Shown piece after piece: positions 44,935 to 55,869 of a DNA stretch of 64,000 bases. The position numbers and the translations under genes are program-made. Source of the stretch: Dendrocalamus latiflorus (Eukaryota > Streptophyta > Magnoliopsida > Poales > Poaceae); assembly GCA_017311315.1 (NCBI GenBank), contig CM029609.1, forward strand, positions 45,209,166 through 45,273,165, read 5' to 3'. Within the stretch, counting starts at the first letter, position 1. The number at the start of each line of letters is the position of its first letter. The notes beneath the pieces are model-generated. The model saw only the letters and a list, made by a program, of their open reading frames with translations, had not been told where the DNA came from and did not search any database.

Positions 44935-45393
44935 CGTTTCCACGTGAATGTAGCACATGTCGAACGTCTGATGCGCACGACCAAAGACCATGCCCAACTA
45001 CTGAACTCACTACCGGCAACTTGATCAAACATCCTACCACTGTACCCTTTGTACCCCACTACTGTTTGCACTTACTAATCAAGGTAATGCCACCAAAAAA
45101 GAGGGAAAAAAGTTTCACCTGACTGATACTGATAATGTATTTGACAATTATATTGTAAAAGTGATATCCACAAGTATGTCAGTCAATCTAGAGCGTTGAT
45201 TTCTTGATCGAACAATGATCGCGGATAGTTACTCTACTAGAGAGAGATTGACGAAAAAAGAAAAGAAAAAAATATGTCCATTTCTACTAGTGTAGAATTG
45301 GCCCAACCAATAAATTCAGCCCAGCTCAGCCACGAAACAAGTCATCACATTAATTACAAACGAAACGTACATGAGACATGTCTGATGGACTAA
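44935..45393. other. Intergenic DNA
   Basis: No feature was recognised apart from the left TAA of the MITE that follows. Confidence 0.5.
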
Positions 45394-45679
45394 GAGCATC
45401 TCCAAGAGATACTCTATATGACTCTTAATATTTAAATTTTAGAGTTGAAGGGTAAGAAGTAGCTCCAACAGATTCCCAAATAGACTTCCAAAAATAGAAC
45501 ACACCCAAAAAATAGGCTCTCGCTCTCTACTTATAGAGGATGATTAGGCTCCCAATACTGTTTTTCTGGTTTAGGGTATCTGTTGGAGGGAATGATTATT
45601 TTGGGACCTTATATCGTGGTTAGGATCTGTAAAAAGAGATTTAGGGTGTGAATTTATTGGGCATCTCTTGGAGATGCTC
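45394..45679. mobile_element. Harbinger-type MITE with GAGCATCTCCAAGAGAT ends
   Basis: GAGCATCTCCAAGAGAT at the left is matched by its exact inverse at the right. TAA is duplicated outside both ends (45391-45393 and 45680-45682). The 286-base AT-rich interior has no coding capacity. Confidence 0.9.
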
Positions 45680-46032
45680 TAAAGTCCCGTTCTAAATAGC
45701 GATTACTTCTAGAAGTCAATTACTTCTAACTTCTAGAAGCTAAAAATTATTTAAAATACGTTGACTTCTCAATACAATTTTTTCTCTTTTTTTGCATTAT
45801 CCAGTTGTTTTTTATTTTTTTATCTAAAAAGCTAACAATTACTATAGTATTATTTCAGCCTAAAAACAGCACTTCAACATGGCCTAAATGGGCCTGATGA
45901 TCTCTGCCATGGGCTTCGGATGCTACAGCATCTAAAAGCTTTTGTAATACCGTGCTTCTTTTCTTATATAAAAAAAAACGAATAACTAAACTCGGTGCCA
46001 CGTCTTCTAAAGCTAGGTTTTGTTGGGACTAA

Positions 46033-46446
46033 GGCCCTGTTTGTTTCCACTTAAGATTATTATAATCTAGCTTATAGGTGGGAATTATATAAGCTAGCTT
46101 ATAATAAACTGGTGGGAAATAAGCTGTCAGGTGTTTGGTAGCCTGGATTATCAGAGTTATGGATTGTTGTATTCGAATGTTTAAAGACTACAATGCCCTG
46201 GGAGAGAGAGGCACGGGAGTTGGGGGTTGGATAAATGGCAAAGGTGAGTAATATTCCTAAAGTTTTATGGTCATTAAGATAAAAGGTGAATCTATAAGCT
46301 GAAATAATCTCCTTTTTTGAGCTTATTAGATTACAATAATCTGGGCTATTAGATTATAATAAGTTACCTTATAATATGGGCTGTTTGTTTCCACTTATAA
46401 TTTATAAGCTAGATTATAATAATCTTAAGTGGAAACAAACAGGGCC
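46033..46446. mobile_element. Tourist-like MITE, 414 bp, with about 45-bp terminal inverted repeats
   Basis: Both ends read GGCCCTGTTTGTTTCCACTT inward and stay inverted-identical through the following TATAATCTAGCTTATA block. The target duplication TAA is at 46030-46032 and 46447-46449. Inverted copies of the GCTTATA word recur inside, giving strong fold-back potential. Such structures often yield small RNAs. Confidence 0.92.
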
Positions 46447-46449
46447 TAA

Positions 46450-47291
46450 TTAAGGGACTAGTTTGCGTTTTGGCATTAGGTCAATCGTGGGAGGACAAGG
46501 TTTGCACATTCTTTTTGCATGTCTCCATCCATGTTTCTTCCATCAAATTAACCATATAAACATCTGCAATCTACGTCCAATTCATCGACAGATCGACCCA
46601 TACACTGCGAATAATTCGGAGATGTAAATCTGACTCCACGATGTGATCGATACATTGTTGGGTTGCAATGATAAGGTGGTCTGGGTGCGTGCCACTGCTT
46701 TCCGGTCGTATGGAGCAGTCTCCCCCATACCTTTTGTTCTAGTGGACATCTGCAAGTGCAAAACATTAAAGATGTTATACTGCTAATTGTTGTGTATGTG
46801 TATGCCCCTGAAGTGTCAATCTCATATCAACGTCTAACAGCTCCCCGTCGGATAGAACTACTAGCCCATTTTTTCCTTGGAAAAGACTAGGGGAGAAGGT
46901 TTAGTATTTTATTGTGATAAATCATTGCTATTTTAAAGAAGTGAAAATTTTAGATTTTATAAAATTATAATTTTTCTAGATAGGTTGTAGACTTGGTGGT
47001 TAGACCAGCAAGCGTCATCGGTCTGATCGGCAGCCAATAGCGGTCAGACCAACTAGGCCTGGTGGTCTGACCAGTAAAGTAGGGTGATTTGGCTGAAAAT
47101 TGAGATTTCAGAAATTTTGGTCATGTGGTGATTTGCTTTGGCATACGATAGTGTATATGTGTTGCATGATGTATATTTCAGCTAACGTAGATCAAGTTAT
47201 GAAGAACTTGTGTCTGAAAACGATTTCTTTGTCTTTGGATGTACAGGGAGGTTTAGAGTCAATCATGGACAATGACGAGGAACGGTGCTAC
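46450..47291. other. Left flank of the CACTA insertion; no gene recognised
   Basis: Contains GGTCTGA and TCAGACC words (46990-47085) that recur near 61597-61640 right of the CACTA element, suggesting that both flanks belong to one older repeat split by the insertion. Confidence 0.4.
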
Positions 47292-47304
47292 CACTACTAC
47301 AAAA

Positions 47305-47640
47305 AGGGTTATCACAGACGGTTCAGAACTGTTATCACAAACGGTTTTCTGAACCGCCTGTATTTATATATCAGTGATAATCAGAGGTTATCACATACGG
47401 TTTTATAAGCCATCTGTGATAAAGACAATATAGACGGTTTGTAACTAGTACCATCTGTAAAGAAAACTATTATAGACGGCTCGAACCAAAAACTGTCTGT
47501 GATACTCACATATCACAGATGGTTCTAGTTATCAACCATCTGTGATTGGCGAGTATCACAAATGGTTGGTATATAAACCGTCTGTGATAGTCATTCATAG
47601 ATGGTTTATAGCACAAACCGTCTGTGATATTTTATTCTAT
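47305..47640. repeat. Left subterminal repeats of the CACTA element
   Basis: About ten copies of the ACCGTCTGTGATA word or its inverse, many arranged as adjacent inverted pairs (for example AACCATCTGTGAT next to its inverse). Confidence 0.88.
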
Positions 47641-47646
47641 ACCTAT

Positions 47647-47895
47647 TGTTGTGGCTACAGGCCAAACAGAGAGAGAGATGGTAGTGGAGAGTGATGGAGG
47701 TGAGTATAGTGGACTGCCTCCTCCCCATGGCCTGTATTCATATATATATGTACCCACGAGGAGTGCTTTTACAGTTATACCCTTACATCTGGTTATCCCC
47801 TCTGGGGGCACTTATGTCATTACACATGGTCTATTCTGGGCCTTATAATCTCCTGCCGGGCCTGCTGGGTTTAGGTGGGGGCCACCCCTACAACA
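47647..47895 (-). repeat. 3' LTR of the Tat-type element (249 bp)
   Basis: Differs from the partner by a few substitutions and two small repeat-length changes (AGAGAG and TATATA), implying recent insertion. Contains the TATATATATGTACC tract, a likely promoter. Confidence 0.93.
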
Positions 47896-48635
47896 GGAGC
47901 CTCTCATGGTAAAGGGCTTCACGAGGCCGAAGCCATGTTGCCGAGTCCTTTGGCCCCCTCCGTCCCCGCGGCCTGTGAACTTTTCCAAACTTGACCCGGG
48001 GTTGGGCTGCAGCCGAAGTAGATGCGCGCCAGGGGCGTTGCCCCGGCACAGGACAGCGTAGCGGGCCCCTGATCCGTCGTATGAGCCTTAAGTGATAAGG
48101 GACGTGCCGTGACGCTCGGTCTGCCGGCCGTCCACGCGGTGAAGCGTGCTTGGCGCGGTGCGGGCGTTTGAGGCGTCGTGACCATTAATATGGCGGCGGA
48201 CTCCCGGCAGTTGGACTTCTGCCGATTGGCCTTCCGCCGGTTGGCTCCCCTGCTGATGGGGTATATATATGGCGCTGGTGCGGCGTTGCTCCTGCGTATA
48301 TTGTGATAGAAGCTGCTCCCCTAAAATGGGCCCCTGCCGTGCATCAACATTCCTGGGTGACGCTGAACGGCTTGGGGAATGTTGATGCACAGAAGGAGGT
48401 CCATTTTTCTTGGGAGCTCGATCAGCGCCAGTTATCGACAGTCAGCCGCACTTCCTGCCCCCGCACCGCGCTTCTGCAGGCGACAGCAAGGTCTGCCCTG
48501 TTTTTCTTAACAGGCCTACCTACAGTCGGCGTTCCTGATGGAGCCCGCCGGCATCACCTTTTACGTTGATGCACTGTAGGTGGTCTGTTAAGGAAAATGA
48601 GGCAGACTTTGCGGGACAAGACCCCCGCCTTTGCG

Positions 48636-49350
48636 GCGCCCAGCCGAAGTAGACGTGCGCGCTCCGTCCTCTACCCTCCGAACTGGTGGCAGCGGAGCTG
48701 GCGCCCAGCCGGAGTAGACGCGTGCGCTCCGTCCCCTACCCTTCGAACGGGTGGCAGCGGAGCTGGCGCCTAGCTGGAGGAGACGCGCGCGCTCCGTCCC
48801 CTACCCTTCGAACGGGTGGCAGCGGAGCTGGCGCCCAGCTGGAGTAGACGCGCGCGCTCCGTCCCCTACCATTCGAACGGGTGGCAGCGGAGCTGGCGCC
48901 CAGCCGGAATAGACGCGCGCACTCCGTCCCCTACCCTGTGAACGGGTGGCAGCGGAGCCGGCGCCCAGCCGGAGTAGACGCGCGCGCTCCGTCCCCTACC
49001 CTCCGAACGGGTGGCAGCGGAGCTGGCGCCCAGCCGGAGTAGACGCGCGCGCTCCGTCCCCTACCCTTCGAACGGGTGGCAGCGGAGCTGACGCCCAACC
49101 GGAGTAGACGCGCGCGCTCCGTCCCCTACCCTCCGAACGGGTGGCAGCGGAGCTGGCGCCCAGCCGGAGTAGACGCGCGCGCTCCGTCCCCTACCCTTCG
49201 AACGGGTGGCAGCGGAGCTGGCGCCCAGCCGGAGTAGACGCGCGCGCTCTGTCCCCTACCCTTCGAACGGGTGGCAGCGGAGCTGGCGCCTAGCCGGAGT
49301 AGACGCGCTCGCTCCGTCCCCCACCCTTCGAACGGGTGGCAGCGGAGCTG
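48636..49350. repeat. Eleven tandem copies of a 65-bp GC-rich unit
   Basis: Each unit starts GGCGCC(C/T)AGC(C/T)GGAGTAG and includes CGCGCGCTCCGTCCCCTACC and CGAACGGGTGGCAGCGGAGC. The period is exactly 65 bases in most copies. It lies upstream of the antisense gene, near the element's 3' LTR. CGAACGGGTGG and GCGCGCGC words give it high CpG content. Confidence 0.93.
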
Positions 49351-49885
49351 GCGCCTTTGCGTCGCGGACATCGCCACGCGTGCGGTGACTTGAGATCTCG
49401 CGATGCGGTCTTGCGCTGTAAAGGTTCCTGTGCCATGCGACCCGCCTTGGCGCACACGGGGCACGCGGCGGCTTATGACTGGTGGGCGTCGGGATGTGGA
49501 CGGTTGCGTGTTCGCGGCCGCTCGCCCCTTCCCAAGGCAAGGGGGACACAGGGCGGGTGACGAATGGCGGGCGGATGCTGTTGTGATCCCCTGGCCCATT
49601 AGTGGGCCTTTAATAGCGGCTAGGGAGGGTCGTGCTGTGCCGGCCCTTGGCGCTTGTGGTCGTGGCTTTTCAGCTTTGGGTATGGGGAACAGCGCTGGAC
49701 GGGCGTTTGTACGACTGCGGTCGCGTCCCGCACGCAGACCGTCGCGACACTTCGGTACTGGGGCGAGGTAGCTTAAAGTAGCCCCCGCGATCGCGCCCCC
49801 GCAGTTGTACGCCCCCTTCCTGCTTGCGCCGCCTTCCATACTCGCGTAGTATTTTTTTGCCGCTGGCCTCCTTCCCGGAGAAGCA
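49351..49885 (+). promoter_or_regulatory. Presumed promoter and leader of the antisense gene
   Basis: A GC-rich 535-base stretch between the 65-bp repeats and the start codon at 49886. No TATA box was placed with confidence. Open frames on both strands here are compositional. Confidence 0.4.
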
Positions 49886-52800
49886 ATGGCGTCTGATGGC
49901 AAGCGTGGTCAAGCGGGTGGTGTCTGCGGCATTCGCCGGCGGTCTTCGCTGTTGGAGGTGAAATACGCGCTCCAAGAGCGCGACCCGGCGGCGGTGGACA
50001 AGGAGTGGCTAGTGGCGAAGGAGGAAGGCACGTTCTCCTGCGAGCTAGGCCCCTCGCTCGTGACCGAGAAGACGATCCAAGGGCTTCTTCGCACGGGGAA
50101 GTTGTCCGAGCGCCAGGAGGTGCGATTGCCCGCCGCCGACGAGACGGAACCGCATCCCGAGAGGTCGGAGGCGGTTGTGTTCGTTGCCTTTTTCGACGCG
50201 GGGCTCCGCATCCCAGCGGCGGATATCGTGGGCGACGTGCTGCGGACCTTCGGGCTGGAGCTGGCGCAACTGACTCCGAACGCCGTGGCCCGGCTCGCGG
50301 TGTACAGCTGGGCCTTGCGCTCGGGGGCGTGTTGGCCCAGCGCCTCGTTGTTCGCCTACCTTCACGAGGCACGGTGCCAGCCCAAGGACCGGAAGGACGG
50401 GACGCTGTCAAGCTTCGGTAGCGTCACCTTTATTCTTTGTTCGTCGTGCAAGAAGCTCTTCCCTGCGAACTCAACTCGCGGGAAGTGGGAGTTTTACTGG
50501 ATGAAGCGGTGGTTCTACCACCGTGTGGAGAGCGGGAGCGGCCTTGAGTGCACAGGCCGACCGATCGCGTTCAAGCCCTCGCCCGGCCGGACGCTCTATG
50601 ATGAGGACAGGCGGAGGGCCCGGCGGCTCGTAGGCGTGGCCGCCCGCTTCAACATGCGCGACCTCGCCGAAGAGTACATGATGTACGGCGTGGCACCGCT
50701 TGCCCGCGACTGGCGTCTTGCCGCCGAGAGGCGTCGAGACGACAATGTTTCGCCATCGATCTGCTTGCTGCCGGCGCTCCCCTGTCTTCGTAAGCCTCGA
50801 CCGTGTCTCTCCTTTGTTCACGCGAAATGCGCTATATGCTGATGCTATCTCCTTTGCTTCAGGGATTCGCTTGGAGGAGGCGGAGCAAGCCACGTGCGCA
50901 TTCCTAGGGCCATACACCGGTAGGGAGCACGAGCAGCGCGCGTCTGCTATCGCCGAGGCGGGGCTGGGGTGAATAAATCGCGTGTGCGAGGCCCTGGGCC
51001 TGGCCGTGCCGGACCGTGTCGCTCCAGACGACGGTGCAGCGAGGAAGAAGAAGAAGAAGAAGGCGCCGTCTCGGAAGAGGGGCCGCAGCGGGGCGCCTGC
51101 CGGGCTTGGCGCGGCAGCTGCTGCTTGTGCTCCCGAGGGCGCGGCGGACGCGGAGTCGGACTCGGCAAGTTATGCCGATTCAGGCTTGGGTGGCGCAGGC
51201 GCCGAAGGCGAGGTATCTTCGGCGAGCGCCCCGGATGGTGGGTTTGCCATGAGCAGCCGGAGGGGGGAAGTCTCGCCGCCCACCGAAGTCGCCGGGGCGG
51301 AACTCGTGCGGACCAGCGATGCTGAGGTGGAGCCTCCGGCCGTGGCCGCTGTGGTGCCGAAGGCGCCCTTCACGGGGGCGCACGGAGCCATGCTGCCTTT
51401 ACCTACAGCGACAGAAACCGAGGTGCCCCCTGCGACAATTGCTACCGCGGAACCTTCGCCCCCGGGCGCTGCAACCGCGGGGGCTTCCCCAGCCGCGACT
51501 GCGGGGGCAGTATCGCTGCCGGCTGCCCCGGCTAAACGGCCGTGTGTGCGACCGGAGCTCCACCGGACACCGCGGGGATTCGTCGTGGCCACGGGCGTCA
51601 GAAGCTTGTGGGACTCCAGTGCAAATGTCGGAGACCCCGCGTCATATGTGCCTTCCGCCCCTCTGACCACGCCGCCCGTCGCGCAGGGACAGCCACCACT
51701 TGCCCCGAATGCGGAGGCTTCTGCCCGCGGCAGGACCATTCCTTCTGCGGGGGCTTACGCCACCGCCGCCCCGCCCGGGGATGAGGGGCGAGTCCCCGAG
51801 ACCCTCCTTCTGCTACCGAAGGTAGGGTGGCTTAGCTTATTCTGGTGTATTCTTTCATGCCTTGCGGTGCTCACCTGCAGCCTTGTTTGCAGCGCTGCTC
51901 ATTCTTGAGGGGGAGCACTTGGCGGACCACGGGACCTTCGCGTGCGTAAGCCCCGCGGACCTCGTGCCGCCCCTGGAGACGCTGAGGGCGTGGCGCGGGA
52001 TTGTGAATGACGCGGCCACCAGCGTCGACCCGCAAGTGCTGCAGGCCTATGGGGTCGGGCGCCTCGAAGACGCCTTCGAGGTGTCTGGGGTGAGGGTAAG
52101 TACTCATGCGACAACGCCTGTGCTGGCTGATCTTGCTAAGTCCTTCCCTTCTGCAAACACTTGTGCTGGGGCAGGCCTTGCAAACGGCCTATGCTCGTGG
52201 CCGAAAGGCGCTCGAGGATAGGCTGCGGGCCGCCGAGGAGGAGCTACGCGAAGCTTCTGGAGCCCGCTCTGCCCAGGACGCCCGCATCCGCCAGCTGGAA
52301 ATGGAATGCGCCGAAGCGAGGGCACGCGCCAAGGGACTTGTTGCGTCGGCGCGGGAGTCGGCCGCGGAAGCTGCGCAACAGAAGTTTGCGGCGGAGCGCG
52401 ACGGGCTCCTGGAACAGGTCGCCTCGCTAGAGAAGGAAAAAGGCGAGCTTGCCTTGACTCTAGCGGAGCGTAACCAGACGCTTGGCGACACCTCGGTGGT
52501 TGCGTGGGACACCCTGCAAATGCTGGAAGTCCACCTCCAAAGGCTTGTGGCTGGAGTGCCGGACCACGCCTTCGGCCCGGAGGAGTTGCTGCGGGCCCTT
52601 CGCTGGATCCATGACGCCGCCGACGTTGCGCGCGGGGCTGCTACGACCTTTGGCGACCACTGTGCCTATGTGGCGTCGTGCCTGGTGTGCGCCCTCCTTC
52701 GGCACCGCGGTTGCACGCACATCGCTGAGCTGGAGAACCCTCAGCTGGAGATGCCCAGCGGGGCCGAAGTGATGTCCGGTGAAGTCCGTGCTGTTCACAG

Positions 52801-53023
52801 CCCCGTCAAATTCTTCCACGAGCGCATCTGGGACTACATCGGGATAGCCGCCACGGAGGTCGAGCTTCGGAAGTCCCTTCGTGGTGGGGGGAGCCTCGGC
52901 CAATTTCTGGATGAAGTCCCGCGGCGCGACGAGGGCGGCGCTGAGGTCCCGCGGCGCGACGAGGGTGTCGCAGAGGCCTCCGAAGATGCCGAAGGTTCAC
53001 AGGTGCGGCGCCAACGTGGCTAG
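49886..53023 (+). CDS. Antisense extra gene of the Tat-type element (Transposase_28-like plus coiled coil)
   Basis: A plus-strand gene opposite to gag. Suggested exons: 49886-50789, 50863-51821, about 51881 or 51893-52095, and 52175-53023. The first and last junctions are GT-AG and phase-correct; the middle one is one base out of phase. The N-terminal 300 residues (for example FFDAGLRIPAADIVGDVL, AVYSWALRSG and FYWMKRWFYHR) match the 'putative gypsy-type transposon' family seen in plant retroelements. A Lys-run and Ala/Pro-rich linker follow, then a long charged coiled coil (RLRAAEEELREASGARSAQD region) and a C-terminal block starting FGPEELLRALRWIHDAA. An in-frame TGA at 50970-50972 probably disables it. 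The role in Tat elements is unknown. Confidence 0.72.
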
Positions 53024-53509
53024 GTGTGGGCGTGAGTTGTAGCGTCTACCCCTTAATTGAATGAATAAAGTGCGTGTTTGCTTCACGAACTGATTACTTG
53101 CCTTTATCCCGGGCAGCTTCCTTGCTGGGGGCGACTGCTCGCGTCTGGCCTTGCGACCCGGCGGCGCCTTCGACGCTGGCAAAGGGCCGAGGAGTCGTTG
53201 AACTTTTGGGCAAGCCGGCCTTCTTCGAGCGAGGCCCCAGCTTTAGCGCGCGTTAAGGACGAGCCCGCGGGATAGCGGCTTAGAACGGCAAGGATGCTGC
53301 CGGACCTTTGTACTTGTGTGATTTTTCCGACATGCAAATTTTCTGTCATCTTAAGATGTGCGCTGTGTGTTGATGCTGCTTCGGGTTCACCGGTACGCCA
53401 CATGCTGCGCGGGGACGGGCTCTCCACGTTCGACGCGCGCCGTTGGCGAAATAGTCGCGCAAGGGTTCCTTAGAACGGCGCTTGCGGGGGCAGTCCTTGG
53501 CGCCTCACC

Positions 53510-53740
53510 TTTTTACCGTCCATAGACGGGCGGGTGCGGAGGCGGATCTCGATGCTTCGCCATTTTATAGTCCGTAGACTGGCGTGTGCGGAGGCGGACC
53601 TCGACGCTTCGCCTTTTTATAGTCCGTAGACTGGCGTGTGCAGAGGCGGACCTCGACGCTTCGCCTTTTTATAGTCCGTAGACTGGCGTGTGCGGAGGCG
53701 GACCTCGACGCTTCGCCTTTTTATAGTCCGTAGACTGGCA
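53510..53740. repeat. Four tandem copies of a 52-bp unit
   Basis: Unit: TTTTTATAGTCCGTAGACTG, then a GCGGAGGCGGACCTCGACGC core and TTCGCC. It lies directly downstream of the antisense gene and is related to the next, longer array. Confidence 0.88.
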
Positions 53741-53919
53741 TGGGCGAGGGTGGAAGTGCGCGCACGTTCCGTTCCCCTTGCTCCTCCTGGCGGGGGTAGC
53801 CTCTGGGGCGCTGTGTCTTCGTCAACGCGCGCTGCGAACGTGTGGGAGGCCTCCGTAGCCTTATTTATGCACCGCAGAGTATGCACAGGGACGAGGTTCC
53901 CGGCATGCGCGGAATTCGC

Positions 53920-55010
53920 GTCTTGTTTAGACTCCGTAGAGTGCGTAGGGAGAACATCTGCGTCTTATTTAGAGTCCGTGGACTAGCACGTGCGGAGGCG
54001 GACCTCGACGCTACGACTTCCTTTATAGTCCGGAGACTCGCGCGTGCGGAGGCAGGCCTCGACGCTACGTCTTATTTAGAGTCTGTGGACTAGCGCGTGC
54101 GGAGGCGGACCTCGACGCTACCACTTCCTTTATAGTCCGGAGACTCGCGCGTGCGGAGGCAGGCCTCGACGCTACGTCTTATTTAGAGTCCGTGGACTAG
54201 TGCGTGCGGAGGCGGACCTCGACGCTACGACTTCCTTTATAGTCCGGAGACTCGTGCGTGCGGAGGCAGACCTCGACGCTACGTCTTATTTAGAGTTCGT
54301 GGACTAGTGCGTGCGGAGGCGGACCTCGACGCTACGACTTACTTTATAGTCCGGAGACTCGTGCGTGCGGAGGCAGACCTCGACGCTACGTCTTATTTAG
54401 AGTCCGTGGACTGGCGCGTGCGGAGGCGGACCTCGACGCTACGTCTTATTTAAAGTCCGTAGACTGGTGCGTGCGGAGGCGGACCTCGACGCTACGTCTT
54501 ATTTAGAGTCCGTGGACTAGCGCGTGCGGAGGCGGACCTCAACGCTACGACTTCCTTTATAGTCCGGAGACTCGCGCGTGCGGAGGCAGGCCTCGACGCT
54601 ACGTCTTATTTAGAGTCCGTGGACTAGTGCGTGCGGAGGCGGACCTCGACGCTACGACTTCCTTTATAGTCCGGAGACTCGCGCGTGCGGAGGCAGACCT
54701 CGACGCTACGTCTTATTTAGAGTCCGTGGACTAGTGCGTGCGGAGGCGGACCTCGACGCTACGACTTCCTTTATAGTCCGGAGACTCGCGCGTGCGGAGG
54801 CAGACCTCGACGCTACGTCTTATTTAGAGTCCGTGGACTGGCGCGTGCGGAGACGGACCTCGACGCTATGTCTTATTTAAAGTCCGTAGACTGGTGCGTG
54901 CGGAGGCGGACCTCGACGCTACGTCTTATTTAAAGTCCGTAGACTGGTGCGTGCGGAGGCGGACCTCGACGCTACGTCTTATTTAAAGTCCGTAGACTGG
55001 TGCGCGCGAG
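53920..55010. repeat. Tandem array, about 53-bp unit with 107-bp dimer
   Basis: Units alternate between AGTCCGTGGACTAG(T/C)GCG and AGTCCGGAGACTCG(T/C)GCG types, each followed by GCGGAGGC(G/A)G(A/G)CCTCGACGC. Over much of the array the two types form a higher-order dimer, while the right end (after about 54830) is a run of one type. CGTGGACT and AGTCCG can pair, so each unit has hairpin potential. Confidence 0.9.
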
Positions 55011-55019
55011 GGCGTCCCC

Positions 55020-55640
55020 CCGTTGCGTCTTTTGTTTATACTCAGGCCCATCACCCTTGGCTACGGCGAGTGCACACGCGGACGTGCGACTTCGATTTAT
55101 ACTCAGTCCCGTACCCCTGGCTACGGCGAGTGCACACGCGAACGTGCGTCTTTGTTTATACTCAGGCCCGTCACCTTTGGCTACGGCGAGTGCACACGCG
55201 AACGTGCGACTTCGATTTATACTCAGTCCCGTACCCCTGGCTACGGCGAGTGCACACGCGAACGTGCGTCTTTGTTTATACTCAGGCCTGTCACCTTTGG
55301 CTACGGCGAGTGCACACGTGAACGTGCGACTTCGATTTATACTCAGTCTCGTACCCCTGGCTACGGCGAGTGCACACACGAACGTGCGTCTTTGTTTATA
55401 CTCAGGCCCGTCACCTTTGGCTACGGCGAGTGCACACGCAAACGTGCGACTTCGATTTATACTCAGTCCCGTACCCCTGGCTACGGCGAGTGCACACGCG
55501 AACGTGCGTCTTTGTTTATACTCAGGCCCGTCACCTTTGGCTACGGCGAGTGCACACGCAAACGTGCGACTTCGATTTATACTCAGTCCCGTACCCCTGG
55601 CTACGGCGAGTGCACATGCGAACGTGCGTCTTTGTTTATA
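55020..55640. repeat. Five 120-bp dimers of a 60-bp unit
   Basis: Two 60-base variants alternate: one with ACTTCGATTTATACTCAGTC, one with TCTTTGTTTATACTCAGGCC, each followed by GGCTACGGCGAGTGCACACG. The 120-base period is exact across five copies. Because 60 is divisible by three, all frames stay open, producing apparent proteins of over 200 residues on both strands; these are not genes. Confidence 0.94.
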
Positions 55641-55869
55641 CTGCGGGAACGCGCGCGCTGGCCAAGCCTGCGCGCGCCTCCGCCGCATACTTGCGTGTGA
55701 TGAAGAAAGGTTGTTGGCAAACGGCGATCTTCATTACATCCCCGTTTGCGCGGGTAAGCAATTACAGGGGGTGGATATACTAACCGTTTGTCCGTGGTGC
55801 GGCCAAAGCCTCTAGTCGCTAGACATCTGCAGGGCCCGCCAAGGCGCCTCTGAATGGCCCCGCGGACCC

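Noticed and set aside
48636..49350. Regular 65-bp repeats resembling a CRISPR-like array
   Set aside because: The repeats are contiguous with no unique spacers, and they lie inside a plant retroelement. This is a tandem satellite-like array.
52790..53000. Prokaryotic-style operon or toxin-antitoxin-like small ORFs in the GC-rich block
   Set aside because: Spliced gene structure, LTR borders and plant retroelement gag rule out bacterial origin despite high GC content.
54972..55815. Four overlapping frames of 137-271 residues on both strands
   Set aside because: They arise from a 60-base tandem unit divisible by three; no independent protein signal.
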